Assembly: GCF_003254465.1 (NCBI RefSeq)
Contig: NZ_QDFI01000019.1
Span: forward strand, 1-64,000
DNA length: 64,000 bases
Source of the DNA: Meridianimarinicoccus zhengii
GTDB lineage: Bacteria > Pseudomonadota > Alphaproteobacteria > Rhodobacterales > Rhodobacteraceae
Direction of reading: 5' to 3'
The notes under the pieces were generated by a model. The model saw only the letters and a list, made by a program, of their open reading frames with translations. It ran no database searches and was not told where the DNA came from. Positions 54,806-62,998 of this stretch are shown piece by piece (position 1 is the first letter of the stretch; each line of letters starts with the position of its first letter). Made by a program: the position numbers and the translations under genes.

Positions 54806-56272
54806 ATGACGACGATCAACACGAACATCGGTGCAATCCAGGCGCAGTCGAACATGAGCCGCGTCAACAACGACTTCAATCAGGCCATGTCGCGCCTGTC
54901 CTCGGGCCAGCGGATCAACGCGGCCAAGGACGATGCCGCCGGGATGGCCATCGCGGAAAAGATGACCAGCCAGATCCGCGGTCTGAACCAGGCCGTGCGC
55001 AACGCCACGGACGGCAAGAACCTGGTGGACACCACCGAAGGCGCGCATGTCGAAGTGTCGAACATGCTGCAGCGTCTGCGCGAACTCGCCGTCCAGTCGT
55101 CGAGCGACACGAACACCGCGGCGAACCGCAACAACCTTTCCGCTGAAGGCAAGCAGCTGATCGCCGAGATCAACTCGGTCGCCGAGAACACAACCTTCAA
55201 CGGCATGAAGGTTCTCGACGGCAGCTTCTCGGGCATGCAGCTGCAGATCGGTGCCGACAAGGGCCAGACGCTGGAGGTGAACGTCGAAAGCGCCGCGGCG
55301 ACCGATATCGGCGCGAACACGGTCAGGAGTGCGGTCAGCATCACCGACGGCACCGACAGCGCCGTGGCGGGGGGCACGGAAATCACCGTCACCGGTTTCG
55401 CCGGGAGCGACAAGATCACCACGACCGCCGGGCAATCCGCCCGCAGCCTTGCTGAAGAGGTGAACAAGCTGGCTGCTGGCACCGGCGTTGAAGCCACCGC
55501 CGTGACCAAGGCGCAGTTGTCGGGCTTCACCCTGAATGACAGTATCACGTTCGACATCGGCACGACCACCGGTGAGACCGTCAATATCGGGACCGTGAGC
55601 ATCACCGATGCGACCGATGTGCGCGGGCTGCGCGATGCCATCAACGCGGTGTCGGGTCAGACCGGCATCACAGCGGCCATGGCCGAGAACGACAACAGCG
55701 CGATCGTGCTGACGGATGCGAACGGCGACGACATCATCCTGGAGAACGCCACGGCAAGCACGACGGACTTCACCGTGACCGCATTGAAGGGGGATGGCAC
55801 CGCCGGTGGCGCGCTGACGACCGTCGGTGTGACGACCGCGAACGCCGCCGTGACCGGCGAGGTCGAGATGTCCTCGACCAAGGCCTTCACGGTCGCAAGT
55901 GACACGGTCGCCGCGACCGAGCACTTCACGGTCGGCGCCAACGGATCGAGCCTTGAAACCGTGGCCGCCATCGACCTGACCACGTCCAGTGGCGCGGCCG
56001 ACGCGATCAAGGTGATCGACACCGCGCTGCAAAAGATTTCGCAGTCCCGGTCCGATCTCGGTGCCGTATCCAACCGGCTCGACAGCACGATCTCGAACCT
56101 GACCAACATCACGGTCAACGTCGAAGCCGCGCGGTCCGGGGTCATGGATGCCGACTTCGCCAAGGAATCGAGCGCGCTGGCCCGCGGGCAGATTCTCTCG
56201 CAGGCCGCGACGGCGATGCTCGCGCAGGCGAACTCGTCGCAGCAGAACGTGATGAGCCTGCTCCGCGGCTGA
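54806..56272 (+). CDS. fliC: flagellin FliC
   Basis: This is the filament subunit and the only flagellin gene in the window. The 488-residue product has the conserved D0/D1 ends (TTINTNIGAIQAQSNMSRVN; INAAKDDAAGMAIAEKM; and C-terminal ILSQAATAMLAQANSSQQNV). A variable, Thr/Ala-rich beta centre lies at about 175-400. AAAGGA precedes its ATG. Confidence 0.97.
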   Translation: MTTINTNIGAIQAQSNMSRVNNDFNQAMSRLSSGQRINAAKDDAAGMAIAEKMTSQIRGLNQAVRNATDGKNLVDTTEGAHVEVSNMLQRLRELAVQSSSDTNTAANRNNLSAEGKQLIAEINSVAENTTFNGMKVLDGSFSGMQLQIGADKGQTLEVNVESAAATDIGANTVRSAVSITDGTDSAVAGGTEITVTGFAGSDKITTTAGQSARSLAEEVNKLAAGTGVEATAVTKAQLSGFTLNDSITFDIGTTTGETVNIGTVSITDATDVRGLRDAINAVSGQTGITAAMAENDNSAIVLTDANGDDIILENATASTTDFTVTALKGDGTAGGALTTVGVTTANAAVTGEVEMSSTKAFTVASDTVAATEHFTVGANGSSLETVAAIDLTTSSGAADAIKVIDTALQKISQSRSDLGAVSNRLDSTISNLTNITVNVEAARSGVMDADFAKESSALARGQILSQAATAMLAQANSSQQNVMSLLRG

Positions 56273-56299
56273 CGATTTTCCGACAGTCCCGCAAACGAC

Positions 56300-56334
56300 C
56301 CCCGGCGCGCAGGCGCCGGGGTTTCTCGTGTTTT
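56300..56334 (+). terminator. intrinsic terminator after fliC
   Basis: CCCCGGCGC and GCGCCGGGG form a perfect 9-base-pair stem with the loop GCAG, followed by TTTCTCGTGTTTT. It is the clearest terminator in the window, as expected after a very highly expressed gene. Confidence 0.9.
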
Positions 56335-56398
56335 AGAGGGGTTAAGCCCGCCACGGTTGTCGAAAGTTCGCCAAGTCTGACCTGTCAAACGGATTTCT

Positions 56399-56414
56399 CG
56401 CAATTCTCGTGCCA
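56399..56414 (-). promoter_or_regulatory. orphan sigma-54 site pointing at fliC
   Basis: The minus-strand sequence TGGCACGAGAATTGCG has a perfect -24 box and TTGCG at the -12 position. It lies 48 bases before rpoN but points away from it, towards the fliC terminator, with no minus-strand gene downstream. It could drive an antisense RNA, act as a sigma-54 holding site for autoregulation, or be chance. Confidence 0.35.
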
Positions 56415-56461
56415 ATCTTCGACAAGCGCGGGAAACAGGCCCAAGTTTAGGAGAGTCGGCC

Positions 56462-57832
56462 ATGCAGCTTCAGACGAGCCAGCATTTCGGACAGCGCCAG
56501 TCGCTGGTGGTGACGGCACAGTTGCAGCGCGCGATCCACCTGCTGCAAATGTCGAACTCCGATCTTCAAGGGTTCATCCAACGCGAGGCCGAAGAAAATC
56601 CCTTTCTTGACATGCGGTTGCCGAAGGGCGCCACCGCGACGCCTATGCGAGACGTGCGGCCCGTGCCCGCAGGCGTGGCGGGAGCGCAGGGCACCGATTT
56701 CGACCTGATCCAGATGCGCGCGCCGGAGCGGCCGAAATCGCTCTATGCCCATGTCTCCGACCAGTTCGGCCTGATGTTTCCCGATGCGCGCGACCGCATG
56801 GTGGCCGAGGTGTTTCTCGAAGCGCTCGAACCCAGCGGCTGGCTGGGCGAGGAACTGGAGTTGCTGGCCGCGCGCGCAGGTCTTGACGTGACCGAAGCCG
56901 CCGCGTTCCTGGGTCGCTTGCAACAGGTCGAACCGACGGGCCTGTTCGCGCGGTCGCTGGCCGAATGCCTTGGCCTTCAGGCGCGCGAAAAGGGGTGGCT
57001 CGACGCCCGGTTCCAAGCGCTTCTCGACAACCTGCCACGGGTCGCGGCCGCCGATCTGAAGGATCTGTCGCGTGTGACCGGCGCCGATCCCGACACGCTG
57101 CGGACGTACCTGCGCCGCTTGCGCAGTCTTGACCCGAAGCCGGGCGCCGCCTTCGACGTGGCGGAGGGCAGTCAGCGCGCGCCCGACCTTCTGGTGCGCG
57201 CCGGTCCCGATGGCTGGCAGGTCGATCTGAACCGCTCGACCCTGCCGACCGTCGTGATCGACGACACCGGTGCGAAGGCGATGGCGCGCCCTGATGCCCG
57301 CGATTTCGTGGCCGAGCGGCTGTCCTATGCCCGCTGGCTGCGGCGCGCCGTGGAACATCGCAACCGCACCAGCCTGCTGATCGGGGCCGAGGTCGTGCGC
57401 CGCCAGACCGCGTTCCTGGGACACGGGCCGTCGCGGATCCGCCCGATGATCCTCAAGGACGTCGCCGATGCGGTCGGCGTGCACGAAAGCACGGTCAGCC
57501 GCGTGACCTCCGGGCTGATGATCGCCACGCCCCAGGGCACGTTTCCGCTGAAATCGTTCTTCTCGGCGGCACTGTCCTGCGCGCAGGCGGCCGGGAACGG
57601 CGATGACGGGGCCGGGTCGGCGGCGGCGGTGCGTCACCGGATTCAGCAGCTGGTCCGGGACGAACCCCCCGGCGCACCCCTGAGCGACGATGCCATCGCG
57701 CAGATCATCACCCGCGAAGGCACCGAACTGGCGCGCCGCACGGTGGCGAAGTATCGTGAGATGCTGAGGATCCCCTCGTCGTTCCAGCGCCGCCGGGACG
57801 CGGTGCTGAACGGTGCCGCTACGGGCGGCTGA
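56462..57832 (+). CDS. rpoN: flagellar sigma-54 factor RpoN
   Basis: Sigma-54 recognises -24/-12 promoters and needs AAA+ activators. The 456-residue product has the Gln/Leu-rich region I (LQTSQHFGQRQSLVVTAQLQRAIHLLQM), a core-binding region, a helix-turn-helix (VADAVGVHESTVSRVTSG) and the RpoN box ARRTVAKYRE near the C-terminus. Encoded with fleQ and fleT, it is probably the flagellum-dedicated copy (R. sphaeroides rpoN2). ATG with AGGAG upstream. Confidence 0.95.
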   Translation: MQLQTSQHFGQRQSLVVTAQLQRAIHLLQMSNSDLQGFIQREAEENPFLDMRLPKGATATPMRDVRPVPAGVAGAQGTDFDLIQMRAPERPKSLYAHVSDQFGLMFPDARDRMVAEVFLEALEPSGWLGEELELLAARAGLDVTEAAAFLGRLQQVEPTGLFARSLAECLGLQAREKGWLDARFQALLDNLPRVAAADLKDLSRVTGADPDTLRTYLRRLRSLDPKPGAAFDVAEGSQRAPDLLVRAGPDGWQVDLNRSTLPTVVIDDTGAKAMARPDARDFVAERLSYARWLRRAVEHRNRTSLLIGAEVVRRQTAFLGHGPSRIRPMILKDVADAVGVHESTVSRVTSGLMIATPQGTFPLKSFFSAALSCAQAAGNGDDGAGSAAAVRHRIQQLVRDEPPGAPLSDDAIAQIITREGTELARRTVAKYREMLRIPSSFQRRRDAVLNGAATGG

Positions 57833-57865
57833 CCGCGCCGCGACCCGACCTGCGTCCGGTTGCGG

Positions 57866-58627
57866 TCAGCTTGCCGGGGTCCCTGCCGCATCGAGGGGCG
57901 GCGCGATGTCTTCGGACCCGGCGGTCTGCGCCGGCGGTTCGTAGACGAAGCGCGCACGCGGATCGAGTTCTGCGAAACCCCTGTGCGCCCCGCGCTCGTT
58001 GGCGGCTGCGATCACGGCATGGGGTTTCAGCCCGGCGGCGCGCCGGTCCGCGCGGAACATTGCCGGACCCGCGCGCCAGACATAGATCGACGCAAGCCCA
58101 TAGATGATCGCCGCCATGATCGCGCCCGCCGGGATCGCGATGACAACGACGCCGACCAGCATCGCCAGGGCGGCCCAGAGCCGCATCTGGACAAGCCACA
58201 GTGGTGCCGCGACCAGCGCCAGCAGCGACGGCGTCAGGGGCTGAAGATCGTACTGGCCGGCCCGGTTGCGATAGACCTCCCAGTTGACCATGCGGTTCGG
58301 ATAGAGTCGCCCGGTCACGTTGCGCGCGATATCGCGCAGTTGTGCCGCCGTGGGTGTGACGGGCACAAGCCTGCCCAGATCGGGATGCGCGGCCAGCACG
58401 ATGAACCCACGTTCGCCACGCAAAACGTTCAATGCGCAGGCCCGCGCGTGATCCTTGCCGAACCTGTCCCGGAAATTGTCCTCGGTCCCGTGCACCGGGA
58501 TACCGTTGACAGCGGTGACAAGATCGCCGGCCCGCAAGCCGATCTCTCTGCCATGCGATGCGGGCGCCTCGACCCCCAGGTACAAGGGCTCCGGCGTCTG
58601 GTCCGGGGGATTGGGGGCGTCGTTCAT
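57866..58627 (-). CDS. PDZ-like membrane protein
   Basis: The 253-residue product starts with a PDZ-like domain (about 10-80: PLYLGVEAPASHGREIGLRA; GDLVTAVNGIPV; FRDRFGKDHARACALNVLRG). A linker follows, then two to three hydrophobic segments (about 130-185) and a charged tail. There is no protease domain. It follows the MotF-like gene by seven bases, and motF of R. sphaeroides is reported to head a unit with hypothetical genes. A role with the motor is inferred from this pairing only. Confidence 0.65.
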   Translation of the reverse strand: MNDAPNPPDQTPEPLYLGVEAPASHGREIGLRAGDLVTAVNGIPVHGTEDNFRDRFGKDHARACALNVLRGERGFIVLAAHPDLGRLVPVTPTAAQLRDIARNVTGRLYPNRMVNWEVYRNRAGQYDLQPLTPSLLALVAAPLWLVQMRLWAALAMLVGVVVIAIPAGAIMAAIIYGLASIYVWRAGPAMFRADRRAAGLKPHAVIAAANERGAHRGFAELDPRARFVYEPPAQTAGSEDIAPPLDAAGTPAS

Positions 58628-58634
58628 GGGGCAC

Positions 58635-59327
58635 TCACGGAAAGCTGAACGGGTTCGGTTCGGGGCGCGGCGCAGTACGGCGCGGCGTGCCCGCGAATGG
58701 CGCGGGCGCGCTGCGCGGCGCAGAGGTCGGGGCGGTCTCGGTCGCGACGGGCGCGGCTGACGCGGGGGGTCTTGCGTCGAAGCCGGCGGCGATCAGCCGC
58801 GACAGTGCCGTTTCGAGATCCGCGTTGAGCGCCACGATTTCCGCGAGCTGCGCATCCAGCGCCTCGGCGATTTCCGATGCGCTCGCCGTGATGTCCGGCA
58901 ACTGTTCAAGAATATCGTCGCGCATCGCCGTGCTCCGCGCGTCGATCACCGATTCCAGCCGCGTTTCGAGACCTTCGAGCTGCGCGATGCTGTCTTCCAG
59001 GGCGGCGGTACGCACCAGCGCCGCATCCAGGTCGGCCATGTTCGCGGTCAGCATGGCCATGGTCTCGATCTGGCTGGCCGTGGCCGTGCGCAGGTTGGAC
59101 AGGGTCTGGAAATAGATTAGCGCTGCCATGACCAGCATCAGCGTCGCCGCACCCAGTGCGGCACCGACCGACCGGATGACGAAGCGCCGCGTTGTGTCGA
59201 GCTGATCGGTGCTTGCGACGATGCCTTCCTTCAGGGGGGTCAGTTCCGCCGCCGCGTCATTCGCGGCCTCTGCGGCGTCCAGCGCCAGCTGGATGGAATT
59301 GTCCAGAACGTTTGCCTTGTCCGCCAT
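58635..59327 (-). CDS. bitopic coiled-coil membrane protein, MotF-like
   Basis: The 230-residue product has a helical N-terminal segment of about 50 residues, one membrane helix (about 52-73) and a long coiled coil (about 80-180). The Pro-rich tail ends PRPEPNPFSFP. R. sphaeroides MotF is a bitopic protein with a periplasmic C-terminus, needed with FliL for rotation. Topology, sigma-54 control and gene arrangement fit, but I cannot align the sequences. The ATG at 59327 has AGGAG upstream. Confidence 0.6.
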   Translation of the reverse strand: MADKANVLDNSIQLALDAAEAANDAAAELTPLKEGIVASTDQLDTTRRFVIRSVGAALGAATLMLVMAALIYFQTLSNLRTATASQIETMAMLTANMADLDAALVRTAALEDSIAQLEGLETRLESVIDARSTAMRDDILEQLPDITASASEIAEALDAQLAEIVALNADLETALSRLIAAGFDARPPASAAPVATETAPTSAPRSAPAPFAGTPRRTAPRPEPNPFSFP

Positions 59328-59382
59328 GATACACTCCTGCCGGGCGGGGCCAAGCCGATCCGCCGTGATATCCGCCGTGGCT

Positions 59383-59398
59383 TGCACGATCCGTGCCA
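59383..59398 (-). promoter_or_regulatory. sigma-54 promoter of the MotF-like gene
   Basis: The minus-strand sequence TGGCACGGATCGTGCA has a perfect -24 box, one change in the -12 box and correct spacing. The predicted start near 59372 is 45 bases before the ATG. Confidence 0.65.
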
Positions 59399-59471
59399 TG
59401 GTCGGGCCACGTGGCGCGGGGGCGCATCCGGAACCCAATGCAGGCGGACATCGCCGGGCGCGACGACTGTC

Positions 59472-59499
59472 CTAAACTGTTGGCGCGCCGCGCCGTTAG
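59472..59499 (+). promoter_or_regulatory. sigma-28 (FliA) promoter of an unknown gene
   Basis: CTAAA, fifteen bases, GCCGTTAG, one of the best sigma-28 matches in the window. Eighteen bases (59480-59497) are identical to the promoter at 26516-26542. The predicted start near 59506 is 22 bases before the ATG at 59528. Confidence 0.75.
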
Positions 59500-59527
59500 G
59501 TCATCTGAAAAGAGCAGGAGATCCGAC

Positions 59528-60085
59528 ATGCCCCATGCGATGCAAGCCGACCTCGTGACGACAGCACCACCCGTGACACATGACGCCGCCATGCCCGTGC
59601 CCTTTGCCCTGCTGCGCCTTGGCAACGCCACCTACACCGTGGGCGAGGGGCCACGGGGACGGCTGTTCTTCATGAACGACGACGCTGGTGGATGGGACGA
59701 CCTGAACCGCACGCTGGAAGACGGCTGGCAGGAAATCGGCGCGCGGATCCTGGTCTCGACCCGGGATGCGCTGCACGATTTCCTGCATACGCACATGATC
59801 CGTCTGGCAACGGAGAACGCGTCGGCCGACGATACGCGCTATGATATCGGGGGGTTCGTCTGGGATCTGAGGCCCGTTTCGGCGGATACCGTGGCGGTCC
59901 GCTTTCCTCTGCATGACTGGCGGCAGGTGACCGTGCCGGGGCTCGATCCGAAGGCGACGCCGCGGGAAAGGGCCATCGCGGTCTTCCTTGCCGCGCGACC
60001 CGATCTTGGCAGGACCATGGCCGGGAACGTCCACGCCTGGGCCAAGCGCCTCGCAGCGGGCGCGCTGGTGACCCCGATCATGTAG
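59528..60085 (+). CDS. unknown late flagellar protein
   Basis: The 185-residue product has no signal peptide or membrane segment. It is a mixed alpha/beta protein with Trp-rich stretches (GGWDDLNRTLEDGWQEIG; GGFVWDLRPVSADTVAVRFP). I do not recognise a family. AGGAG lies before its ATG, and a strong sigma-28 promoter precedes it, so it should be made late in flagellar assembly, like fliC and fliD. Confidence 0.75.
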   Translation: MPHAMQADLVTTAPPVTHDAAMPVPFALLRLGNATYTVGEGPRGRLFFMNDDAGGWDDLNRTLEDGWQEIGARILVSTRDALHDFLHTHMIRLATENASADDTRYDIGGFVWDLRPVSADTVAVRFPLHDWRQVTVPGLDPKATPRERAIAVFLAARPDLGRTMAGNVHAWAKRLAAGALVTPIM

Positions 60086-60172
60086 TTCGCCGCGCCCATC
60101 GCCGTCCGGTTCGCGTGGTGCTGGGCACGTGCAAGCGGAACGCTTCGAGCCATTCGAGACCTGGAAAGTGGC

Positions 60173-60580
60173 ATGCCCATGAAACGATGGCAGATCGCCG
60201 TGATCGCGTGCGTGGCCGCGTCATGTGCCGCAGCATCGGTCCTGCGCGGCCCCGAGATCGCGCGCGGTCTGCGCCTTGGCCCGCCGCGCATGATCGAGGC
60301 CGAAGTCCGGCTCATCAACCACTGCGAATTGCGGGATTCCCACTTCGAGCTGCGCGTTCCCGCCACGGGGGAACGACACGTGTTCCACGGCGGTGTCGTG
60401 CATCTGGCCATCCTGGAAGGCACGGATGTGCAATTGCGGCTGAACAGCCGGTTTCCGGATGTCGAGTATCTGGGGCCGACCCGCAAGGCGCAGGAACGGT
60501 TCGAGATCGAGGCACGGTGCGAACCCGAATCCGGCGTGCCATGGCTGGGCGACAGGGTGCGCGATCGGTTCGGAAATTGA
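60173..60580 (+). CDS. unknown exported or membrane-anchored protein
   Basis: The 135-residue product begins with a hydrophobic segment (about 6-24), either a signal peptide or an anchor. A small beta-rich domain follows (about 35-115) with two cysteines (NHCELRD and ARCEPES). No family is recognised. It lies 87 bases after the preceding gene with no clear promoter between, so the two may share the sigma-28 transcript. An ATG at 60179 is an alternative start. Confidence 0.6.
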   Translation: MPMKRWQIAVIACVAASCAAASVLRGPEIARGLRLGPPRMIEAEVRLINHCELRDSHFELRVPATGERHVFHGGVVHLAILEGTDVQLRLNSRFPDVEYLGPTRKAQERFEIEARCEPESGVPWLGDRVRDRFGN

Positions 60581-60775
60581 CGGTTCGGAACAGGCATCGG
60601 GGGGCGCGCGCCACCCTGCGGGCGTGCCTGGCGAAGTTCGGCCAAGCCGGCGTGCGCGGGCACCGTGTCGCCGCCAAACCATCTTCCGCAGACATCGATG
60701 CCTGCCGCCGGTCGGCGCGGCACGGTGGGGGCTAACACGGCTCAACAGCCGCGCCCGGATGCAAGACCACGGCGA

Positions 60776-60791
60776 TGGCACGCTTCGTGCA
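60776..60791 (+). promoter_or_regulatory. sigma-54 promoter of the Aer-like gene
   Basis: TGGCACGCTTCGTGCA has a perfect -24 box and a -12 box with the same single change as the MotF-like promoter. The predicted start near 60802 gives a 116-base leader. The rest of the 337-base gap (60581-60917) shows nothing gene-like. Confidence 0.65.
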
Positions 60792-60917
60792 GCAAGAGCG
60801 GGGATCGGTGCACAGATCCGCGGAAACGGCCCCGACACGATCACCCGCGAGACGGCCGGGATGCAGCGCGCCATGACCGTCTGACCGACAGCCCATCCGC
60901 TCAGGAGTAGAGCACCG

Positions 60918-62174
60918 ATGAACATGATCCAACGCCAGGCGGCAGCCCCCATGGACGACGCGCCCCATCGCCCCGCATCCGGGGCCGCGCCGTTCGACTG
61001 GGACGAAATCTTCTTTTCACGCACGGACGAACGCGGGGTCCTCAAGGCATTCAACACGGTGTTCGTGCGCATCGCCGACTTCCCGCCCGAGGATCTTCTG
61101 AACGCCCCGCACAAGATCATCCGCCACGACGACATGCCGCGCGGTGCATTCTGGTTGATGTGGAAGGGCATCCAGTCCGGCGCGCCCGTCGGTGTCTATG
61201 TCAAGAACCGGGCGCGGGACGGGTTATACTACTGGGTCTTCGCGCTCGTCACACCGATCGAGGGTGGATTCCTGTCGGTTCGGATCAAGCCGTCGAGCCC
61301 GCTTCTGCACACGATCGAAGCGGAATATGCCGCCCTGCGCCGCCGCGAACTGGACGAGAAGCTGACCCCCGAGGACAGTGCGAAGCTGCTGCTTGCCCGG
61401 ATCGCGGAACTGGGGTTCCCAAGTTACTACAGCTTTCAGGCCAAGGCGCTGGCCACCGAGTATGCCGCGCGGCGGATCAAGCTGGGCCTGCCGCTGGACA
61501 AGCAGGTCGCCGATGTCGATGCCGTCATGGATGCGGCCCGGCAGATCGCCCGCGAAAAGGAGGAACTCACGCGGAAATTCGCCACCGCGGAATTGCTGAC
61601 CGCCAACATGCGCATCAATGCCGCGCGGCTGACCACCGGGCGGGGCACCATCAACGAGATCGCGAAGGGCTATGACCTGATGCTGCAGGACATAAGGCGG
61701 CACATGCGCGCGCTGTCCATCGCGCGGACGAATGACGGGATGCTTGGCGCGACGAAGGACGAACGCAGCCTGTTTCTGATGGGTGCCGAACGCGTCATGT
61801 CACTCGTAAGGGAACGGTTCCTTGAGGAAGGGCAGGAGTTCGCCGGCGTCTGTCAGAAGGACGAAGCCGCGCTTCTCGACCGCCTGTGCGACCGCTACCG
61901 GGCGGAAGCCCGCAGCGCCCTGAAGGACGCCATCCAGGGGGCCGCCCGCATGCGCCGCGATGCCGATTTCCTGCGCCGGCTTGTCGTGGGCCTGTCCACG
62001 ATCCGCATCACCTGCCGCGTCGAAAGCGGCATGTTGCAGGGGCATGCGCAGGGTCTGGAGACCATCGTGCGGCGGCTGGACGATTTCCACGACGAGATCG
62101 CGGTCAATCTCGAGCGGATCGAGAATGCGGCGGACACAATGACCCGCAGGGTCGTGGACCACCAGCGCGGCTGA
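60918..62174 (+). CDS. Aer-like PAS sensor with degenerate signalling region
   Basis: The 418-residue soluble product has an N-terminal PAS domain of the aerotaxis type (FFSRTDERGVLKAFN; APHKIIRHDDMPRGAFWLMW; YVKNRARDGLYYWVFALVTP). A long helical region follows. In place of the canonical MCP tip it has TANMRINAARLTTGRGTINE, which keeps the spacing of MCP tip residues but not the CheA/CheW contact sequence. It may sense redox or oxygen and act in the motor-chemotaxis circuit without a normal receptor array. It is sigma-54 controlled, followed by a receiver gene. Confidence 0.75.
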   Translation: MNMIQRQAAAPMDDAPHRPASGAAPFDWDEIFFSRTDERGVLKAFNTVFVRIADFPPEDLLNAPHKIIRHDDMPRGAFWLMWKGIQSGAPVGVYVKNRARDGLYYWVFALVTPIEGGFLSVRIKPSSPLLHTIEAEYAALRRRELDEKLTPEDSAKLLLARIAELGFPSYYSFQAKALATEYAARRIKLGLPLDKQVADVDAVMDAARQIAREKEELTRKFATAELLTANMRINAARLTTGRGTINEIAKGYDLMLQDIRRHMRALSIARTNDGMLGATKDERSLFLMGAERVMSLVRERFLEEGQEFAGVCQKDEAALLDRLCDRYRAEARSALKDAIQGAARMRRDADFLRRLVVGLSTIRITCRVESGMLQGHAQGLETIVRRLDDFHDEIAVNLERIENAADTMTRRVVDHQRG

Positions 62175-62217
62175 TGCACGGATGGACATGCCGAAAAGCA
62201 GCACCGACGGCAGGGCA

Positions 62218-62270
62218 GACGCGCGTCAACGGCGAAGCGTGCGAGGCGAAACTTCGCCGTGTCGCGCGTC
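62218..62270. repeat. two-tier hairpin before the response regulator gene
   Basis: Outer arms GACGCGCG and CGCGCGTC and inner arms CGGCGAAG and CTTCGCCG are both exact complements. They are separated by small internal loops (TCAA and TGT) and closed by a 13- to 14-base apex. It lies between the Aer-like gene and the receiver gene. No T-run follows. Confidence 0.65.
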
Positions 62271-62300
62271 AGGGTTGAACCATGATTGAGGTGACGGCGC

Positions 62301-62813
62301 ATGACCGCTATCAAGTTTGAAACCCGCAGAGACAACCTGGCGGACCGTGTGACCTGTACCAGACCCCGCATCCTGATCGTCGATGACGAGCCAGACATTC
62401 TCGAACTGCTCGATATCGGCCTGTCCGGCGCGGGGTTCGAGGTGCATGGCGCGTCCACGGCCACCGAATTCCTGTCGAAGTACGCCCAGATCGAACCCGA
62501 CCTGTGCGTGGTCGACGTCACGCTGCCGGATGTGAGCGGGTTCGCGCTGGTCGAGAAATTGCGGCAGGGTGGCGATATCGGGATCGTGGTGCTGACCGGG
62601 CGCGGCAGCGACACGGACCATGTGCGCGGGCGCGATCTCGGGGCGGATGATTACATCACCAAACCGTTCCGCATCCGTGACGTCGCTGCGCGTCTGCACG
62701 CCGTTCTGCAACACAGGGCGCTGCAGGCACAGGATGCGGCGGACCGGGCGATAGGGTTCGCCGGGGCAGACGCGCCCGTGTCAGCGGCCTTGCGCCGCGC
62801 GAAATCGACCTGA
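62301..62813 (+). CDS. single-domain response regulator
   Basis: The 170-residue product has a receiver domain at about 22-140 with the acidic pocket IVDDEPD, the phospho-acceptor Asp in LCVVDVTLPD, the Thr in VVLTGRG and the Lys in ITKPFR. It resembles the receiver of OmpR-type regulators, but the DNA-binding domain is absent. A 30-residue Ala-rich tail ends the protein. It follows the Aer-like gene, so the two may form a signalling pair. GAGGTG lies before its ATG. Confidence 0.85.
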   Translation: MTAIKFETRRDNLADRVTCTRPRILIVDDEPDILELLDIGLSGAGFEVHGASTATEFLSKYAQIEPDLCVVDVTLPDVSGFALVEKLRQGGDIGIVVLTGRGSDTDHVRGRDLGADDYITKPFRIRDVAARLHAVLQHRALQAQDAADRAIGFAGADAPVSAALRRAKST

Positions 62814-62998
62814 CCGCCGCGGTGCCGATCGCACCCGCCGTTTTGCGTTCCGCGAAACCGTCAGGGCAGGGGACAGGACAGGCGCCATTCACCCGGGGGT
62901 AGCCGCGGTCAACAAAGCCCACGTGGGGGAGTTCCGAGGCTGCGCAGGCGCACCTATCTCGCTATTATGCTGTCGAGACCGAGCACGAGGTGCAGGAC

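Noticed and set aside
62918-62927. CCCACGTGGG palindrome upstream of rsbQ
   Set aside because: A 10-base palindrome alone in GC-rich DNA is weak evidence, and no promoter lies at a fitting distance.
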